Below are positions 1 through 12,649 of a DNA stretch of 64,000 nucleotides, one piece after another. Position numbers and translations under genes: made by a program. Position 1 is the first letter of the stretch; each line of letters begins with the position of its first letter. The notes beneath the pieces are model-generated. The model searched no databases. It saw only the letters and a list, made by a program, of their open reading frames with translations, and was not told the origin of the DNA. Source of the DNA: Branchinecta lynchi (lineage: Eukaryota; Arthropoda; Branchiopoda; Anostraca; Branchinectidae); contig JAKZAP010000015.1 of assembly GCA_023053575.1 (NCBI GenBank), forward strand, positions 14,566,142-14,630,141. Reading direction: 5' to 3'.

Positions 1-1370
1 TTCATCGAATACTTTTCCTCAAAAACTGAATTCATCGAGCACTTTCGCTCAAAGACTGAAAAGTAGAAGCTGAACTACAAAAAAAAAATAAAAAAAATAC
101 TTTCAGATAGAAATAAGAAAATAACTAGAAAATGTTTTAGAAAATAAAATAAAAATGAAACAAATGTTGAAAAGGACAGAACATCTTACTCTCTTAGACA
201 ACCAGCCTATGCCTTAGATCATACCTTGTCACAGTCAGATTTCCACTGAAAATACAGCTTGTAAATTGAAATAACATCCTAATATCCCTTTCTTTCCAAA
301 GCTACTTATTCAGCATTGAAAAAAATATAGAACATCGTAATCTCTTAGACAACCAGTCCATGACCTAGGTCATACTTTGTCACAATCAGATTTGTACTGA
401 AGACAGCTTGTCAACTGAAACAACATCCTACTATTTCTGGCTTTCCAAAAGCTAGTTATTGGGCACTGATCACTATCTTTGATATCGTTTTTTTCTGTTT
501 TTCTCAAGAGCCAACGCGTGGTTTTGTTATTGTGTACTTTTCCCTTCCGGGAACCTTAGAGTAGTAATTTTTGTAGATCTACAGTGGGCTTTCACGACCG
601 AGAGATGGCATCTAAATCAATTTACAGTAGGCTTGGATTTGCTAATTTACTAAAAATAAAATTCTCTACCCCATTAGCAAAGAAGTACAACAAAAGAAGA
701 ATAAATCCTACCTATAAAACGTTCTGTTCGAAAAAGGTATAATAGTTAATATACCTCCATGTCGGTTCATAGAACAACAACCGTGATGGCCATTTAAAAA
801 CACCAACCTCGCCTTCGGCTTGGATAGGTTATTTTCAATGACCGTCTCGGTGTTATTTTGCGATATCAACCTCGATGTCTGAGTTAATAACTTTGTATCG
901 TAATTTCCAAAGAAAATTTTCGTAGCAGTCGAAGTCACGGCTTGAAGTAGGCCTGAAGGAAAATTAGGTTCTTAAATTCATATTTGGAATCTCAGTGCTA
1001 GAATTTCTTGGAAGAAAAAGGAGAATAGAAATAGGATGTTTCGAGGTGAGTGAAGTAATAGTCGAAGATAAGTTTTGTGTTAAAATACTTTTTACTCACT
1101 GTAAGAGAGATCCTACAAGGATAGAAGGGGAATAAGAAAAGGGAAGTGTCTTGATTGGTGAAAAATTCCTTATCGAACCTATATAGTTTGACAGCTGATT
1201 TTTTAGCAAAGAAGTTTTATAGATTTAAAAAACAAAAAATATGAGTATTATATTGATTTTTCTTGAATTGTAACTGATTTTTAAGAAACTTTCGTCTGTT
1301 TATATGCCAATGATAGCGTGTTGTGTCGAACGGTGTTAAAGGTAGAGAATGGCGGGATCAATGAAACAAA
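1..1370. repeat. Non-coding; ~150-bp tandem duplication at 178-470
   Basis: No credible coding region. A 30-bp segment is repeated twice at the very start (1-60). From about 178 to 470 a block beginning AGAACATC..TCTCTTAGACAACC occurs twice, 151 bp apart, with moderate divergence. The remainder (about 480-1370) is AT-rich sequence in which I see no gene. Confidence 0.55.
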
Positions 1371-1860
1371 TTCGTCTGTCCGTCTGTGGGCACTATAACT
1401 CTCGAGATTCTTCGGGTCAAGAGTGAGGTCAATTCGTGGATGGGCTTCGTAGCCCTACATTAGGGATGGGGAGAGGGTTTAAATTAAGGGGCCAATGAAA
1501 TATCTTCTAACAGATAATGTGATAGTCGATGGTAAGGTAAGAAGATATGCTGAACACGAACCATTTTGTTATTGCACAAGTAGTTCGCCCGGAATCCGGT
1601 CAAAACCGGGAAGTTTGTTAAAAGTAAAAGTTTTATTTAAAGTTGATTAGATGTTCGATTTAGGGGTAAGAAAACATGCTGAACACTTATCTGAAAAGTA
1701 ATTTCTACCCAGACAACTTGTTCGCCTGGAATCAGACCGAAACCGGAAAATTTGTTAAAAGCAAACGTTTCATTTGAAGTTTATTAGATGACAGATTTAT
1801 GGGTAAGAAGAGACACTGAATCTGTAGCTATTTGGACTTCATCTGTTTCTAAATTTTAAA
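1370..1860. repeat. Dispersed ~137-147-bp repeat array, copy 1
   Basis: Starts with CGTCTGTCCGTCTGT and 'CACTATAACTCTCGA', then repeats a unit containing TTCGCCYGGAATC, an AAACCGG block, 'TTTGTTAAAAG' and 'GATTAGATG' at about 1.58 and 1.73 kb. The same family recurs at 17.69-17.94 kb and, best preserved, at 63.13-64.0 kb. No open reading frame is conserved between copies. Confidence 0.75.
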
Positions 1861-1984
1861 AGTACAAATATTCAAGGAGTCTGGCGAAGACTGGATGTGG
1901 CAACGACAAAACCGAATTGTCTTTATCGAATATTCAATTTTTGGGATCCCATCGAAACCTTTGGTCTTGTTAAGAAGGGAGATC

Positions 1985-3200
1985 CCAAGGTTCATGAGAA
2001 TTGTCGTTTGATAGAGTTAGTACCTGCTTTAAGTAAGCTCATGGAGAAAATATTAGATATTAGGTTAGCGACATGGTTAAATAACAGTAGCACATGAGCA
2101 AGGGGGATTTAGGGCCGGGTACGGAACGTCAGATAGGGTATCTGTTTTAAAGGCGTTATTAGATAAATTGGACCTCCACAAGGCATTTGATAGTTTAGAT
2201 AGAGAATTGTTGAAAGATGCTCTAGTTAGAATTGGCTTACCTAATACATTTGTAAGTTTAATAATATGTTTGCGTAAAAGGAATAGTTCAAGTTGGTAGT
2301 ATTGTATCGAGACAGTTTAGAATTAGGCGAGGTTCAAAACAAGGTAGCTCTTTATCCCCAGGACTATTCAATATTTATAATAACGATATTGTGGATTTTC
2401 TTGAGAGAGATCGGCTACAACGGTAAGTCTTGGAAGTAGAAAGCTGTCAGTGCTGGAAGACCTTGAAGTGGTTGCGAAAATGCCTGAAGATTTGCAGACG
2501 CTTTTGAATTTGATTGGGGAGTATTCGGCGAAGAAGAAATTAAAGTTGAAGGTTAAGAAGAGTCAAGTAATTATTTAAAAATAAAGATACAAATTAACGG
2601 TATAGAAAATTGTGAGTAAGAAACTGAAGTTTGATAAGAGAATAAGATACCTCCGATTCTTGTTAACTGAAAACGGAAGTCTTAAATCACATATTGATGA
2701 GGTGATTAATAGAGGTAAAGTAGCCATGTCAGCTATTTTTCGCAATCAGACAATTATGGGTATAGAAAACCTTAGAATGCAAAAGAAAGTATTTGATACA
2801 AAAGTGTTGGCCAATTTTAGAATATGGAGAAGAGATACTTCAGTATTACAAAAGAGTATTTGGTCTAAATCAGACAACTCATTCTCAAATTTTAAAGGAT
2901 GATATTGGTTTATTTTATTTAAAATTACGTCGGGCTATCCTGATGCTTAGATTATGATTAAAAATTATAAATATTAGTAAGGATAGACTAGCTAGGTCAG
3001 CTTATGATGAGATGCTGAAGAATGGTTTGAAACATTCTTGACCATTCCAGGTAAAGCTATTACTGGAGCGAGTAGGAATGCCATACATATGGAATGAAGG
3101 TCTTGGGTGTGTTTATCTGCCAAAGATATAGAACGTCAGATTATAGTGGTTTTAGAAGGACAGGAAATCCAGTGTTGGCAGAGTATTGTTTATGGTTCTA
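1985..3200 (+). pseudogene. Decayed LINE reverse transcriptase fragment
   Basis: Broken reading frames preserve pieces of a non-LTR reverse transcriptase. The upstream finger motif around LIELVPALSKLMEKIL lies at about 2015-2075. A palm-like 'LHKAFDSLDRELL' lies at about 2175-2215. A 'QGSSLSPGLFNIY' block (the family's PQG..SP.LFN.Y motif) lies at about 2340-2380. A 96-codon frame (2612-2902) resembles the RT thumb and C-terminal region. Frameshifts and stops separate all pieces, so it is dead. Which LINE clade it belongs to is unclear. Confidence 0.6.
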
Positions 3201-3236
3201 AAACATTAAGTCATTATCAAGTGGTTAAAGTTTTTA

Positions 3237-5170
3237 TGGCACTTGCCCTTCGGCCAAGTGCCACATAGCGATTGTAATTTCTGTCGGTCTGTCGGTCCCG
3301 GTTTTGCTAGTTCGGACCCTTCCAGATAAGCTAGGACGATGAAACTTGGCAGGCGTATCAGGGACTGGACCAGATTAAATTAGAAATAGTCGCTTCCCCG
3401 ATTCGACCATCTGGAGGGGAGTGGAGGGAGGGGGAATCCGGAAAAATTAGGAAAAAATATATATTTTTAGCTTACGAACGGGTTATCGGATCTTAATGAA
3501 ACTTGATATAGGGAAGGACCTCGTGTCTCAGACGCATTTTAAATCCAGACCGGATCTGGTGACATTGGGGGGAGTTGCAGGGGGAAACCGGAAATCTTAG
3601 AAAACACTCAGAGTGGAGAGATCCGGATGACACTTGATGGACAGCACAAGTTCTAGATACGTGACTGATATAACCGGAACGGATCCGCTCACTTTGGGAA
3701 GTTGGGGGGGGGGAGTCCGAATTTGTAGTGATTCCGCGACTTCGGTACTTCCTGATGTGCTAGAACGATGAAAATTGGCAGGCATGTCAAGGACCCGACC
3801 AGATTAAATAGGAAATACTCACTTTCCCGAGCCGATCTTCTGGGGGGGGGGGTTGGAGGGAGGAATCCGGAAAAATTAGAAAAAATGAGATATTTTTAGC
3901 TTACGAACGAGTGATCGGATCTTGATGAAAGCTGATATTTAGGATGACCTCGTGTCTCAGACGTCCCACTTTAAATCCGGACTGGATCCGATGACACTGG
4001 GGGGAGTTGGAGTAGGGAACTGGAAATCTTGAGAAACGCTTAGAATGGAGGGATCGAGAATAAACTTGGTGAGAAGAACAAGCACAAGTCGTAGATACGT
4101 CATTGACATAACAGGAACGGATCCGGGCACTGTGGGGGAGTTGGGGTGGGGGTCCGGATTTCTGGCGATCCCGCGCGTTCAGCATACGTCCTGATTTGCC
4201 AGGGCGAAGAAACTTGTCAGGTATGTCAGGGATCCGAACAGATTGGCTTGAGACTAGCCCTTTCTCCGATCCGACCATCGTGGGGGAGTGGATGGATGGG
4301 GAGTCCGGAATCTAGTGGCGTGCATAACTTTTGAACGGGTGATCGGATTTGAATGAAACTTGTCTGGTGGAAAGAACTATCGCCTCGGATATTCAGTGTC
4401 AAGTACGGGTCGGGTCCGTGGGGGGATGGGGGGGCCGGAAAGCTCAAGAAACTCTAAAAGCAGAGGGATTGGGACGGAACTTAATGGAGATAACAAGCAT
4501 TATGCCTAGTGCCGAGTTAATGCAGCCTAGATATGTTATTTGCAGATAGGCTATGCTCCAATTTCAGTGAAACTGATGGACAGGAAGAGGGTTTTGAAAG
4601 ATACGACGTTTATGTTTTCAAGTCCTGTTCGGCCACAGTAGGGGGGGTTGGATGGAGATTGTCGGAAACTTTGAGGCTCGCATAGGGGTCAAACAAGTGC
4701 ATCAGTTTAAATGAAACATGGAACGTAGATAGAGCATGTACCCTAGATGACATATTTTGGGCCAGAACCGGATCCGACAGCGATGGTGGGGGGGGGGCGT
4801 ACCGGAATTTTCTAAAAATGCTCAGATTCGAGCAAAACTTGACAGATGATATAAAAGAAGATGCTTTATATGGTCCATTTTTTAGTCAGAACCAGATTAG
4901 GCCACGGTAGGGGGAGAAAGAGGGAGTACCGGAAATTGTGTAGCACGTCTAGGGATCAAGCGAACGGATTTATTGGGCTGAAATTTGGAAGTTTGAACAG
5001 TCATTTGCATTTGCTACAAATAATGGAGACGATGCCGGACTGCTCAAAAGTGAGTGAAACTAGATATTCTATTTCTGAACCACATTTTTGGATGGCGGGT
5101 GTATTTTGTGACGTTCTCATCTACTTTCTTGTACTGCCTACTCGTAAACAAGTGCCATATGAGCTCGTAG
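3237..5170. repeat. Hairpin-headed periodic repeat module A, copy 1
   Basis: Begins with a hairpin, TGGCACTTG (3237-3245) pairing with CAAGTGCCA (3255-3263), then a 'GTCGGTCTGTCGGTC' run. A variant of GATGAAACTTGG follows about every 143 bp (near 3340, 3495, 3628, 3768, 3925, 4055, 4207, 4352, 4473, 4713 and 4830). Every third unit matches best, giving a ~430-bp higher-order repeat. Each unit also holds a G-run and a GGATCCG-type box. Short ORFs across it are in shifting frames and are not considered genes. A second copy is at 23.72-24.83 kb. Confidence 0.75.
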
Positions 5171-5438
5171 CTCTTGTTTTTTTTTTGGAGGTGAAGTGTA
5201 TTTTTAGTTTAATCTACCCAGGAACGTTTTAAGGACACAAATAAGAACAGAACCTTCAGCACTTATTAAACGCTGACGTGTCATCACAGCAAAAAAAACA
5301 GAGTGAAACCAATAACAAGCTAAAATTAAGACGGCGTGGGGTGGCTACTTCACAGCGCTCGCCGCGCCATCTCCCTAGTAAATACGAAAGGAAAATGAAA
5401 ATGAGCATCCAGCGTGAAAGCTTCTCTCGCAGGTGTTA

Positions 5439-5975
5439 CCCATGGTTCACACTGCTGCGATTTCGCGCAAAATTCTGCGTCATGCAACATACGACACAAA
5501 TCGTGCGACAAGCAACGCAGAACTTTTCGTTTTGTCGCAGTATCGGATGCGTTGAAATATTTCAAATGATCCGACTTAACGCAAGCGATTCTTGAGGGAA
5601 AGAAAAGAGAAAACAAAGATTAGTAAATTTTCAAGACTAAAAATTGCTCTACCTTGGTATGACTGTAATCCTAGGATGGCTGAATGCAAAATATCTTCTG
5701 AAGAAACTTGTATTAACCTGTTTTGAACAAGATGGCATATGTGGTTTGACTGAAGATTTCCTAATGATGGGTGATATTCAGATGGGTAATCTCCCAGCGT
5801 CTTCAGACTCTGTTTCCCGAAGGGTTTCTTTGTCCTTTTGCAAAATAATGTCGTCAACAAATTTCTTTTCCATTTGCGTCTGCGTGGTAGTGGGAACGTC
5901 CATGCGATATTGTCACACGTCGGAACATCCAAGAAAAAATCGTGTCGCACACGAAGCAGCTGTGTGAACCAAGGG
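5439..5975. mobile_element. PIF/Harbinger-like MITE, copy 1 (537 bp)
   Basis: Terminal inverted repeats: left CCCATGGTTCACACTGCTGCG, right ending GTGTGAACCAAGGG. Flanked by TTA on both sides (5436-5438 and 5976-5978), the 3-bp TWA target duplication typical of PIF/Harbinger. A second copy in the opposite orientation lies at 60541-61063. The internal ORFs are not conserved between copies. Confidence 0.75.
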
Positions 5976-6019
5976 TTAAATATACACAACGCAAGATAAA
6001 TGCATATGCAACGACGCGT

Positions 6020-6870
6020 CAATGTAAAGCGGTTTAACGCTGTCAGAGTGTTTTGTGGTGAGGGGAACCGGTAGTCTATGACATCAGTTTACAGAGAAAT
6101 AAATGAAATGCCTGCAGCTGGATTAGGCGATTTTTATATATGAGTATTAAAACGAGAGCCTTCCGGATTGTTTTGCAGGAATATTTCGTGAGAGGTCAGA
6201 TGATGACCAACAGAATATTCAGATGCGAGGAAATATTTAGGCTCATCGGCTCGGTTCCTCGAGCCTTCCGGATTGTTTTGCAGACATATTTCGTGAGAGA
6301 GGTTAGATGTTGACCAACACAATACTCAGATACGAGGAAATATTGAGGCTCCTCAGGTAGGTTCCTCGAGCCTTCCCGATTGCTTTGCAGGAATATTTTG
6401 TGAGAGGTCAGATGATGACCAACACAATACTCAAATGCGAGGAAATATTGAGGTTCCTCGGCTAAATTCAAGTAGGTCTTCTTTTCCCATTATTTACAGA
6501 GCCTCCAAGCTTTGGAATAAACCTAAAGGTATTAGGCAATTATTAGGAAATAGGCAATTTTAACCACTTTCAGTCTGATTTACGTATGGAGTTGGAGGTA
6601 TACTTTCAAATAGATTAAATAAAAAAAAATCTCAGGGTGTTTTTCTGTACTATTTTTGGAAATATCGTTTGCTGTTTTTGTTGTTTGAGGATCACGCAAG
6701 GTAGCTAATGTTTTTTTTTTTGATTTTTGTTTGTCTCGGTACATGGTCTCATTCTCCATATTCTCTCTTCTTTTTTTTTCTACATGTTACTACAGCCTCG
6801 CAAGCCCCCCTTTTGTTGTGATATTGAAACAAAACTTTATTTTCAATAAAAATGTTCTACTACTACTCTG
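6020..6870 (+). pseudogene. LINE 3' remnant with internal triplication
   Basis: Homologous to the better-preserved LINE end at 8330-9115 ('GAGAGCCTTCCGGATTGTTTTGCAGGAATATT'-like segments; only short identities quoted). A ~106-bp piece of the ORF2 C-terminal region is present three times in tandem, starting at 6156, 6261 and 6368. The 3' untranslated part ends AATAAAAATGTTCTACTACTACT, as in the other copy. Frames are broken. Confidence 0.7.
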
Positions 6871-7895
6871 CGACAACTACTTGTGATGGCATAATGGTGC
6901 GAGTGTGCTATGGGTAAAAAATGGTCATACTTGCCAAACCTGTAATGTTCGCCGACGCCTGTACCCTACCCCTTAGTTGATAGCATGATGCTGTGAGTTG
7001 TGGCTGTGTTAACTGAAAGAATAGTGAGTCAATAGGAATTCAAATGTCTTGGAAAAAATATTCGTTATTCCTTTTTTACAATTCAGTGTATGTTATTTTC
7101 GCGTTTGACACAGGTAAGACGACCGTTTTAATTTTTCTTTGGTACTTCATGTGTCAACGACTTTGTCATTTTGGATTCTGCTCAGGCCAGCTTTAGACTG
7201 GTCTTTTTTTGTGTGTTCTGTACACGGTACTTAGAGAGAAAGAAAGATTCAAAAACTGTCTTGGCAGATAGTTAATTTATAATTTCACAACAGTCAATAA
7301 CAGGCATGTTCATAATCATCGTAAATGAACAAACACCAGCCCTAAGAAAATTCATTGATAATCCTCCAGCTTTAATATCATCTGCTTATTCACCATTAAA
7401 TTATTTGTAATTTCCGAACCCTGTCTAAATTTCTATTGATGTAGTAATCTTAAAGATGGCATCACAATACGCTGTTGCCTGTTTCTGCTAAAAACCTAAC
7501 TTTGATCTCAATTTCCTGACATTGAAATGCTGATGCACCTTTAAACTATTCGTAATTTCCGAACTCTGCCAAATTTTTTATTATGTAGTAATCTTGATGG
7601 TATCAAAATACTGCTTAAAACCAACTTTGATCTCATTGTCCTGCATCTATTTTGAAATTATTAGTGAGTTTTTCAATCCCGAACCCGTTTAATGTCTTGT
7701 CACTGTTTAAAAATCCAAGTCTATTTGGTGTGTTTTTAAGCTATATGAAAAGAATGTAGTCATGTTTATTTACATTGTTTTGTTTATTGTTTTATTATAG
7801 GTGTAAGATTTACTTTGTTTATATTACTCATACTCCGCCGTTGTCCAAAAAGCGGGTCACAGATAAATAAACATTAAAAATGAACAAACAGAAAC
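6870..7895. repeat. Non-coding spacer with ~145-bp duplicated unit
   Basis: No gene seen. Between about 7400 and 7720 a unit containing GTAATTTCCGAACYCTG, GTAGTAATCTT and CAACTTTGATCTCA occurs at 7407 and 7552, with a weaker third copy near 7670. The spacing is about 145 bp. Confidence 0.5.
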
Positions 7896-7898
7896 ACT

Positions 7899-7922
7899 TT
7901 TTCAATTCAATTCAATTCAATT
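7899..7922. repeat. (TTCAA)n microsatellite
   Basis: Short pure pentanucleotide run at the junction between spacer and LINE sequence. Confidence 0.85.
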
Positions 7923-8123
7923 CGACGGTCAAGTCGAATTGGTGATTCTCGACCATATCAACACTAATTGTATATAAATAAATACAAAAGTCTACTCTAG
8001 TTTAGATATATCAGTAATTTGCCAAATATAACATAAAATATTCAAAATATAATTAATGATGCGAGTTAAAAAGGTTCACGAAAGCCGGAACAAAACTCAA
8101 GTAAAGAGTCGTTGAGTGTTTAA

Positions 8124-9118
8124 TTGGCTTCAATGTGGGTATTGGCTGGGCTACCACTCTCTCAGGCCTTACTCTCGCCACTGCAAATCTGGGGGAGGAT
8201 ATCACGTAGTGCTGGTGTATTCTGTAACGGAGTTTCTTCTGATGTTATAAGATGTTATAAAGACCATGTGAAGTCAGTTTCTAAAACATTGTCGCGTAAC
8301 CTAGGTATCATGCGTAAATTAAAACACATTTTCCCCCCTTATGTTCTACGGTTGTTATATTTTTCCCTGATTCACCCTTATATTTTATATTGTTCGTCAA
8401 TATGGCTTGGCACTTTCCCTTCGGTACTTCGTCCAATCCGTGTGATTCAGAATAACGCTGTTAGAGTTTTTTGTGATGTTGGGAACCGGGAGTCCATGAG
8501 GTCAGTTTACAGAGAAATAAATGTAATGCCAGCAGCTGGATTACGTGATTTTTATACGTTGATTTTTATATATAAGTATTACAATGAGAGCCTTCCGGAT
8601 TGTTTTGCAGGAATATTTTATGAGAGGTCAGATGTTCATCAACACAATACTCGGATTCGAGGAAATATTGAGGTTCCTCGGCTAGTTACAAGTAGGTCTT
8701 CCTTCTCCATTATTTACAGAGCTTTCAAGCTGTGGAATAAACTAAGTAAAGGTATTAAGGAAATAGGTAATTTTAACCAGTTTAAGTCGGATCTACGTAC
8801 GGAGTTGCTCAGCAGGTATACCTTCGAAACTGATTAAATAATTTTTTTCTTTCAGGTTTGTTTTATGTAAGATTTACATCATTTTCGTTTGTTGTGTTTT
8901 GTTGTTTGGGGGTCACGTAAGGTAATGTTTTTCGTTAATGTTTTTGTTTTGTTTTGGTTTCGGTACATGGTCTCATTCTCCATACTCTTTCTACTCTTTT
9001 TTTTTTTTTTGTATCTCTTACAAGTTAGCACAGCCTCGCAAGCCCCGCTTTTGTTGTGCTATTGAAAACAAAATGTTAATTTTCAATAAAACTGTTCTAC
9101 TACTACTACTACTACTTA
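8124..9118 (+). pseudogene. 5'-truncated LINE: ORF2 C-terminus and 3' UTR
   Basis: A 237-codon open frame (8124-8837) carries the conserved post-RT region of CR1/L2/Jockey-type LINE ORF2. Recognisable blocks are 'LGIMRKLKHIFPPYVLRLLY', 'LIHPYILYCSSIW' and a terminal 'WNKLSKGIKEI..F' block. The endonuclease and palm domains are absent, so this is a 5' truncation. The 3' UTR (8838-9118) has AATAAA and ends in a (CTA)n tract. The same tail is seen in the copy at 6.0-6.87 kb. Confidence 0.75.
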
Positions 9119-9209
9119 TTGTTGATCTAATAGGTAGCGTTCTTGAGGCTTCTGATCGAACACACTGTTCTTTATTCCCAGACAGTTAACGGGACATAGC
9201 TCTTTATTG

Positions 9210-10467
9210 GCAGAAGTATGAGAGAGAGGAGAGAGAGAGAGAGAAACTTTATTTTAAAAACGACTTTCACAGCGCGGGGCGCCAAATTAGCGCTTCACGT
9301 CAGGTAATTTATACACTTATCAGATAAAAACCGATCGTCAACGAAAGGCTGAGTCAAAACAACAAAATAATACACAAATCACTGGTTAATAAGGTTTACA
9401 AACGCAGGTATGAAACTCTTCCTGTATCTCTCGTGGATTGGTGGGAGAGGTTGAAGGGTGGGGACTTTTTGGGAGTTGGGTCTTTAAGGTCGGGATCTTA
9501 AAGATTGAAAAGGCGGGGGGAATAAATCTTGGAAACGCGGATTTGTCATGGCTTTATTGCCAAACTGGGTGCACAGGAGGGTTCTTCTCTCCGATAAAGT
9601 TGTGAGCTGAAAGTGCTTCAGAAGGAAGTGATATGGGAGTTTACCTTGACCATGAATAATTCTTAATGCTCGCTTCTGGACTGACTCTACTGAATTAGAT
9701 TGAGAAACAGTTAGACCAAAATGCCAAACTGGACAACAATATTCAAGAGTAGGGAGGATAAAACTTGTATAAATTCTTAAAAGCTGGATTTTAGGGCAAG
9801 AAAATTTGGAGAAAAGTTTAAGCGTAGAAAGCGCCAAATTAGCTTGCTTTGTGATGTTAGCAACGTGGGCCTCCCACTTCAGATCGTTTTAGATAGTGCC
9901 ACCGAGGAGCTTGCACTGCTGGACAGACATCTCCGGAGGGATTGGTTGCTTGAACGAAGGTGTGCTGTTCAAGAAACTGATAGTCATGATATTTGACTTT
10001 TTGGCATTGACAGTCATGTCGGCCTGTGCAGCGTCGCTGGTAATATCCTCCATGATTTCCACGGCTGAGCTCTTCAAATTTTTCCGGCATTTTTCCAGTA
10101 CAACAAATTTCCAGCGGTCAGGGTGTTCAGTCGCATGTCCATTTATCATAATCAGGAACAGAAGCGGGCCAAGGAGGGTACCTTGGGGTACGCCACAGTA
10201 AACTGGAAGGAGATCTGAATAGACATTTTTATACTTTACACATTTAGTTCTACTGGAAATGAAGGAAACTATTATTCCAACAAGGTTAGGGTTAACATGA
10301 AATTCTTTTAGGAGCTTTTCAACTAAAACATTGTGGTAACACTGAAACATATCGTAAAACATCTCGTAACACTGAAAACAAAATGTAAAACGACGACCCA
10401 AGACCCCCATCCGGAAACCCTGATTTTCCAGCTGTAACTCACAATTGTAAAGGTTCTTAGGAAACAT
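9210..10467 (-). pseudogene. Degenerate LINE reverse transcriptase, second family
   Basis: Reading the - strand from 10467 down, one frame holds a 'GVPQGTLLGPLLFLIMIN' palm motif (about 10150-10200). Another (9484-9837) holds the post-RT block with 'LRIYTSFILPTLEYCCPVW' and 'VQKRALRIIHG'. The two frames are offset, showing indel damage. The 3' end on this strand runs into a (GA)n tract at about 9216-9243, consistent with a LINE tail. Inactive. Confidence 0.7.
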
Positions 10468-10469
10468 AA

Positions 10470-10757
10470 ATTGCTAGGCTGAAGAAAAATTAATGTGACT
10501 GGGCAGTTTGAGTCTGGCGTGAGAACCGTCTGTTTAAACCCTGCTTCTTTTCCTCAGATACTTGTCAGAGAATTCCCACCCCCCAAAATTTGTCCCAAGA
10601 AATTCGCAAACAATTAATTACTGATTCTACAAATGGTAAATAATACATACCAATTGCAATGATAAAATACACCAAAGTGAATAATCGGCATAGAATGTGA
10701 AACAATTTTGAGGATAGCAAACTGGGTCAAAAGAATGTCGTACTCTTAAGTGTAATT
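10470..10757. other. Boundary between LINE and Gypsy remnants; no gene seen
   Basis: Short AT-rich stretch without assignable features. The 3' LTR of the Gypsy element would be expected here, but no LTR ends were recognised. Confidence 0.35.
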
Positions 10758-11340
10758 TAAGTTCCGTAATAGATAGGCTTTCTAGGTCGAAGATTTTTGT
10801 CACTGTTATTACTAAATGGATTAGTAGCAGACTGTTTATTTCTAGTTTCCTGCTGGTTAGTGCTGTTAACATTTGATTGGGTACAAAGCGAAGACGTAGC
10901 ATTTGGCGACGCATTGCTAGCTGCTTGTACGGTATGAGCTTCTGAGGTTAGAGAAATGCTGCTGTCTACAGTCAAGTCGTAAGCATTGCGTAGCTCGAAA
11001 GTTTGCAGTGGTTGCATTGCAAACGAAAAAGGGTTTGTTGCAACATTAGCACTTTATTGGGTTGAATAGGTGGGATGGCTCGCTACTGAGTAACCGCATA
11101 TCAAATTCCATATGATCTTTGATTGTGCTCTTATTAAAAGGTTTTAGATGGCTTGTGTGGACAGTCCGAGCTTTTCGATTTGCCATGTCAGATAGTTCGA
11201 ACCCTTTCAACACATCGTGAACAACGACTGGACCAGTCCAGCGGTTACGAAGCGAGCCTTCCGTTTTCCGAAGTTTGTGGTTTCGCATGAACACAACGTC
11301 ACCCTCAACAATGTCTCGATCAAACACTTTGCTCTGATTG
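10757..11340 (-). pseudogene. Ty3/Gypsy pol C-terminus (post-integrase)
   Basis: The frame at 11046-11327 carries the integrase C-terminal chromo/SH3-like block, 'VEGDVVFMRNHKLRK', then 'WTGPVVVHDVL' and 'RTVHTSHLKPF'. This is diagnostic of Ty3/Gypsy and retroviral integrase tails. A shifted frame (10757-11017) ends in 'LRPRKPIYYGT', like the usual Arg/Pro-rich end of pol. The frames are offset, so it is decayed. No clear LTR was identified downstream. Confidence 0.75.
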
Positions 11341-11487
11341 TACTTTTGACACGTCCTCGATGGTGGATGCGTTAATATTTAAAACTGTTGTCTCAGCCCT
11401 TGGCTGGAAGGATTTTTTTGGCTGTTCAAGTTCATGATGGTAAGCTGGAGAGACATTGACCAAAGATCCTGTTTGGCTCGAACTAGG

Positions 11488-12084
11488 TTAGACACATACG
11501 TTTGATATCGCGATGTGCGCGTTATGCACGGTTAGCGCTAGGACGGTAAGCTGGTGTATACCTTGGGTAAATTCCAAGAATCTCGAGCACTGACCGAAAA
11601 CTTCGCTCCTGTAATAACTGGCGTTGCCGAAGATCAACAACTCGGCAGCTCCATCTTTTGAGTTCAATGAATACGCAAGAGCTTGTGTAATAGTTTGAGA
11701 CGAAGTTTCGCGAAAAGGAACCGCAACAACGAATCGGATAAACTGGCAAACGCCCACTAAGATGTACTTGTTCCCGTCACTTTGAGTAAGTGGCCCTATG
11801 ATGTCACACGCTGCAATATTCCAGAGATATTTTGGTGAGTATCCTTCGCCCATCGGTGGGATAATTGTGCGAGACTCGCTACGACGTTGACAGACTAAAC
11901 AGGAGTAAACAAACGTCATAATTCTCCTTACAAAACCGTCTTGAAAGTGGTAAAGTATTCGTAACCGATCCAGTGTAAAGACAAAAGAGTGATGGCCAGG
12001 CTCATGGCCGAGCCTGAACGCTGTCCTTTCAAGACTGAGGGGGGGGGGTGACAAGCTGTGATTCTTCACTGAAATTATCGTCAT
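11488..12084 (-). pseudogene. Ty3/Gypsy integrase, zinc-binding and catalytic core remnant
   Basis: Shows the N-terminal HHCC zinc module ('GHEPGHHSF' followed by 'CLVCQRRS'), then the start of the catalytic core with 'AACDIIGPL' containing the first catalytic Asp and 'YILVGVCQFIRFVVAVP'. The later part of the core shifts frame at about 11522-11560, so the full D,D,E set is not in one frame. Belongs with the pieces at 10.76-11.34 and 12.65-16.73 kb. Confidence 0.8.
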
Positions 12085-12649
12085 CCCTGGCGGATTTTGC
12101 TGCTCTTGCCTTTGAATACTGAGTGTGATCGAGTACTCAGAGTTTCTATTTCGTTTGCAAAACCGCCGGATTCTTGCTAATCCTGCCGTGACTTGCGGCC
12201 GTCGAGACCACAGCTTCCTTGTCGAAAACGGGAAAACCCATCCGTATTACCCGACAGTACCGAGCTGCATACTCCTGGGTCATACCACAAAGGCCCTCCC
12301 TGCAGTCGATATTTCTTCAACTTTTTCGTCAATTCCTTCGTGTTAAGAGCCAACACGGTTTTGCTAAATTCTGGGCATTTTCTAACGGCTCTGTTTGCAA
12401 TGGGAAGGTACGGAATGGGGAAGGTACAATGGTATGTACGGATAATTACTGTCTGCTGTGTCCATGCCCCAATAAACCTGAGAATTGTTTACAGGGGGGT
12501 CGTTAATATCACGGCTAGAGACACGTGCGGAGGCTGTCACAGCACTGATGACATTATCCTCTGAATTGCCCTTTTCAGCTGTGGGATTCCAGCTAATTTT
12601 GCACAGATTTTTCTGGTACCTGGAGAAATCAAGAATGTGGGTCATGTAG

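Noticed and set aside
3901..4549. Several overlapping ORFs on both strands
   Set aside because: They lie in the ~143-bp repeat array, change frame between units and have no conserved product.
7820..7890. Separate SINE
   Set aside because: Resembles the LINE-type 3' ends seen at 20.6 kb (GCGGGTYACARATAA) but is too short to define.
11046..12084. Integrase belonging to the Polinton
   Set aside because: Its HHCC module, tail motif and neighbours (RNase H, RT, protease, gag knuckle in order on the - strand) place it in a Ty3/Gypsy remnant 25 kb away.
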